Below the pieces are notes generated by a model. It saw only the letters and a list, made by a program, of their open reading frames with translations. It made no database searches and was not told the DNA's origin. Positions 13,535 to 14,347 of a stretch of DNA of 14,347 nt are shown here, one piece after another (position 1 is the first letter of the stretch; every line of letters starts with the position of its first letter). A program made the position numbers and the translations under genes. The DNA is from Candidatus Poseidoniaceae archaeon (lineage in GTDB: Archaea > Thermoplasmatota > Poseidoniia > Poseidoniales > Poseidoniaceae). The DNA lies in NCBI GenBank assembly GCA_022451835.1, contig JAKUNX010000035.1, positions 1 to 14,347 on the forward strand, read 5' to 3'.

Positions 13535-14347
13535 TTATTCGTGTTCGAAATGAACTGATGTACTGAGAGAGTTATCACGCATAATTAAGGCTAAAATTCC
13601 TAAAGCGGCTGTAGTTAGAACTAGGCTAGCAATCAATGACAGGGCAATCATTGCTGCAGAGTAAATACCGAAATTACTGAACAGTCCCATTGGAGATAAA
13701 GCGATCACACTAAATCCAGCGATATCAGATGCTGCACTGCCGATTAGAGCCAGACTACAAGCACCTCCCACGGCCACAAGTGCTTCATGATGAGTTTCGC
13801 CTTTTTCCCGACTTTCCCGATATCTTTCTGTGACATGTATACAGTAATCTATACCAACTCCTAATGATATCGTTGCAATAGTTACCGTGACAATGTTTAA
13901 CGATGAACCGGAAGCATACATTAAGCCATACAACCAAACTACCACCAGTAAGATAGGAATAAGCGTAATACTGGCCTGCTTAAACGATTTGAAACCAATT
14001 GACAAAGTTATGAACACAAATAGTGAGCCAAGAATAAGTGAGGATTGCATTTCATTTTGCATAGCATCAGAAGCAACATATCTAGTGATTGGTCTACCGG
14101 TAAACATAACCCAAGTTAGTGGCTTATCTTCACTTTCTTCACCAGCAGCCGCTTTTGTACCAGATGATAGATTAGTAAATACGGACAAATCTCGCCACAT
14201 CTCTTCAAGCCCTTCGCCCATTCCGGGGAAATCTTCTGGCGAGGTCATTCCAAAACGAATCAACATTCGCTCATATTCAGCAGCATCGCCATTGATGTCC
14301 AGCCAAGGTTTTAGTGGGTCAAGTTCAACTGTTGGTTTGATGTATAG
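13535..14347 (-). CDS. RND/MMPL superfamily transporter, C-terminal part (5' end outside window)
   Basis: The reading frame is open from the right window edge to the TAA at 13535-13537, giving 270 residues of the C-terminal portion of an RND-type membrane protein (MMPL/HAE3-like), likely a proton-driven exporter of lipids or hydrophobic compounds. The visible part begins with the end of an external domain. A membrane helix (SLILGSLFVFITLSIGF) comes next, then others. SLGVGIDYCIHVTERYRE is the family's helix-4-type signature with the buried aspartate, and SDIAGFSVIALSPMGLFSNF follows. An in-frame ATG at 14264-14266 is internal, since coding continues upstream with family-like sequence to the edge. 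Substrate is unknown. Its stop lies just before the TATA-like box of the next gene. Confidence 0.88.
   Translation of the reverse strand, partial: LYIKPTVELDPLKPWLDINGDAAEYERMLIRFGMTSPEDFPGMGEGLEEMWRDLSVFTNLSSGTKAAAGEESEDKPLTWVMFTGRPITRYVASDAMQNEMQSSLILGSLFVFITLSIGFKSFKQASITLIPILLVVVWLYGLMYASGSSLNIVTVTIATISLGVGIDYCIHVTERYRESREKGETHHEALVAVGGACSLALIGSAASDIAGFSVIALSPMGLFSNFGIYSAAMIALSLIASLVLTTAALGILALIMRDNSLSTSVHFEHE

Noticed and set aside
13504..13578. Longer start for the membrane protein gene (to 13578)
   Set aside because: It would overlap the end of the RND gene by 44 bp and add residues unlike the rest. The ATG at 13503 has a well-placed TATA-like box.
1..14347. CRISPR array, insertion sequence, integrase, toxin-antitoxin or defence cluster
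   Set aside because: No regularly spaced repeats, terminal inverted repeats, transposase or nuclease-helicase defence motifs are visible. The genes are mostly housekeeping in conserved archaeal order.

Overview
The window is about 14.3 kb of AT-rich, densely coded archaeal chromosome. The archaeal assignment rests on the block Pus10 - ribosomal protein L21e - RNA polymerase subunit Rpb4/RpoF - DUF655 - KsgA/Dim1, an order widely kept in Euryarchaeota. It is supported by a euryarchaeal-type phosphoglycerate kinase, a histone-fold protein and TATA-like boxes upstream of several genes. Bacterial-type exonuclease VII, a low-complexity multi-pass surface protein and a mixture of Shine-Dalgarno-led and apparently leaderless starts suggest a marine planktonic euryarchaeon, most likely Marine Group II (Poseidoniales) or a relative. 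That lineage call is inference, not proof.

Layout. Positions 1-1053 (minus) hold the first 351 codons of pgk, cut by the window edge. A divergent promoter region (1054-1179) separates it from a plus-strand cluster: an M24 (Xaa-Pro type) peptidase, a 262-residue protein with repeated histone-fold-like segments, a BCP-like peroxiredoxin and a membrane protein with an internal repeat. The last of these runs tail-to-tail, with a 15-bp overlap, into a minus-strand series that fills the rest of the window. Read in its own direction from the right edge, this series is: a truncated RND/MMPL transporter; a four-helix membrane protein with a Pro/Met/Gln-rich head; Pus10 with an inserted SAP domain; the L21e-RpoF-DUF655-KsgA operon; an unrecognised HhH/coiled-coil/zinc-ribbon protein with a [2Fe-2S] ferredoxin and a one-helix membrane protein; xseA and xseB; and a small MIP18/DUF59-like protein.

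How the genes fit. The 9.2-12.5 kb block serves translation and transcription: tRNA pseudouridylation, a ribosomal protein, an RNA polymerase stalk subunit, a probable RNA-binding protein and 16S rRNA dimethylation. Around 4.6-8.2 kb are DNA processing (exonuclease VII), Fe-S or redox functions (ferredoxin, MIP18-like protein) and an uncharacterised nucleic-acid-binding-like protein. No tRNA, rRNA, CRISPR array, insertion sequence or integrase is visible. All intergenic gaps are shorter than 130 bp.

The most interesting items are the multi-histone-fold protein, the SAP insertion in Pus10, the orphan HhH/zinc-ribbon protein with its ferredoxin partner, and a CATGCAT repeat placed like an operator before the peroxiredoxin gene. 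I see no convincing multi-gene defence or mobile system.
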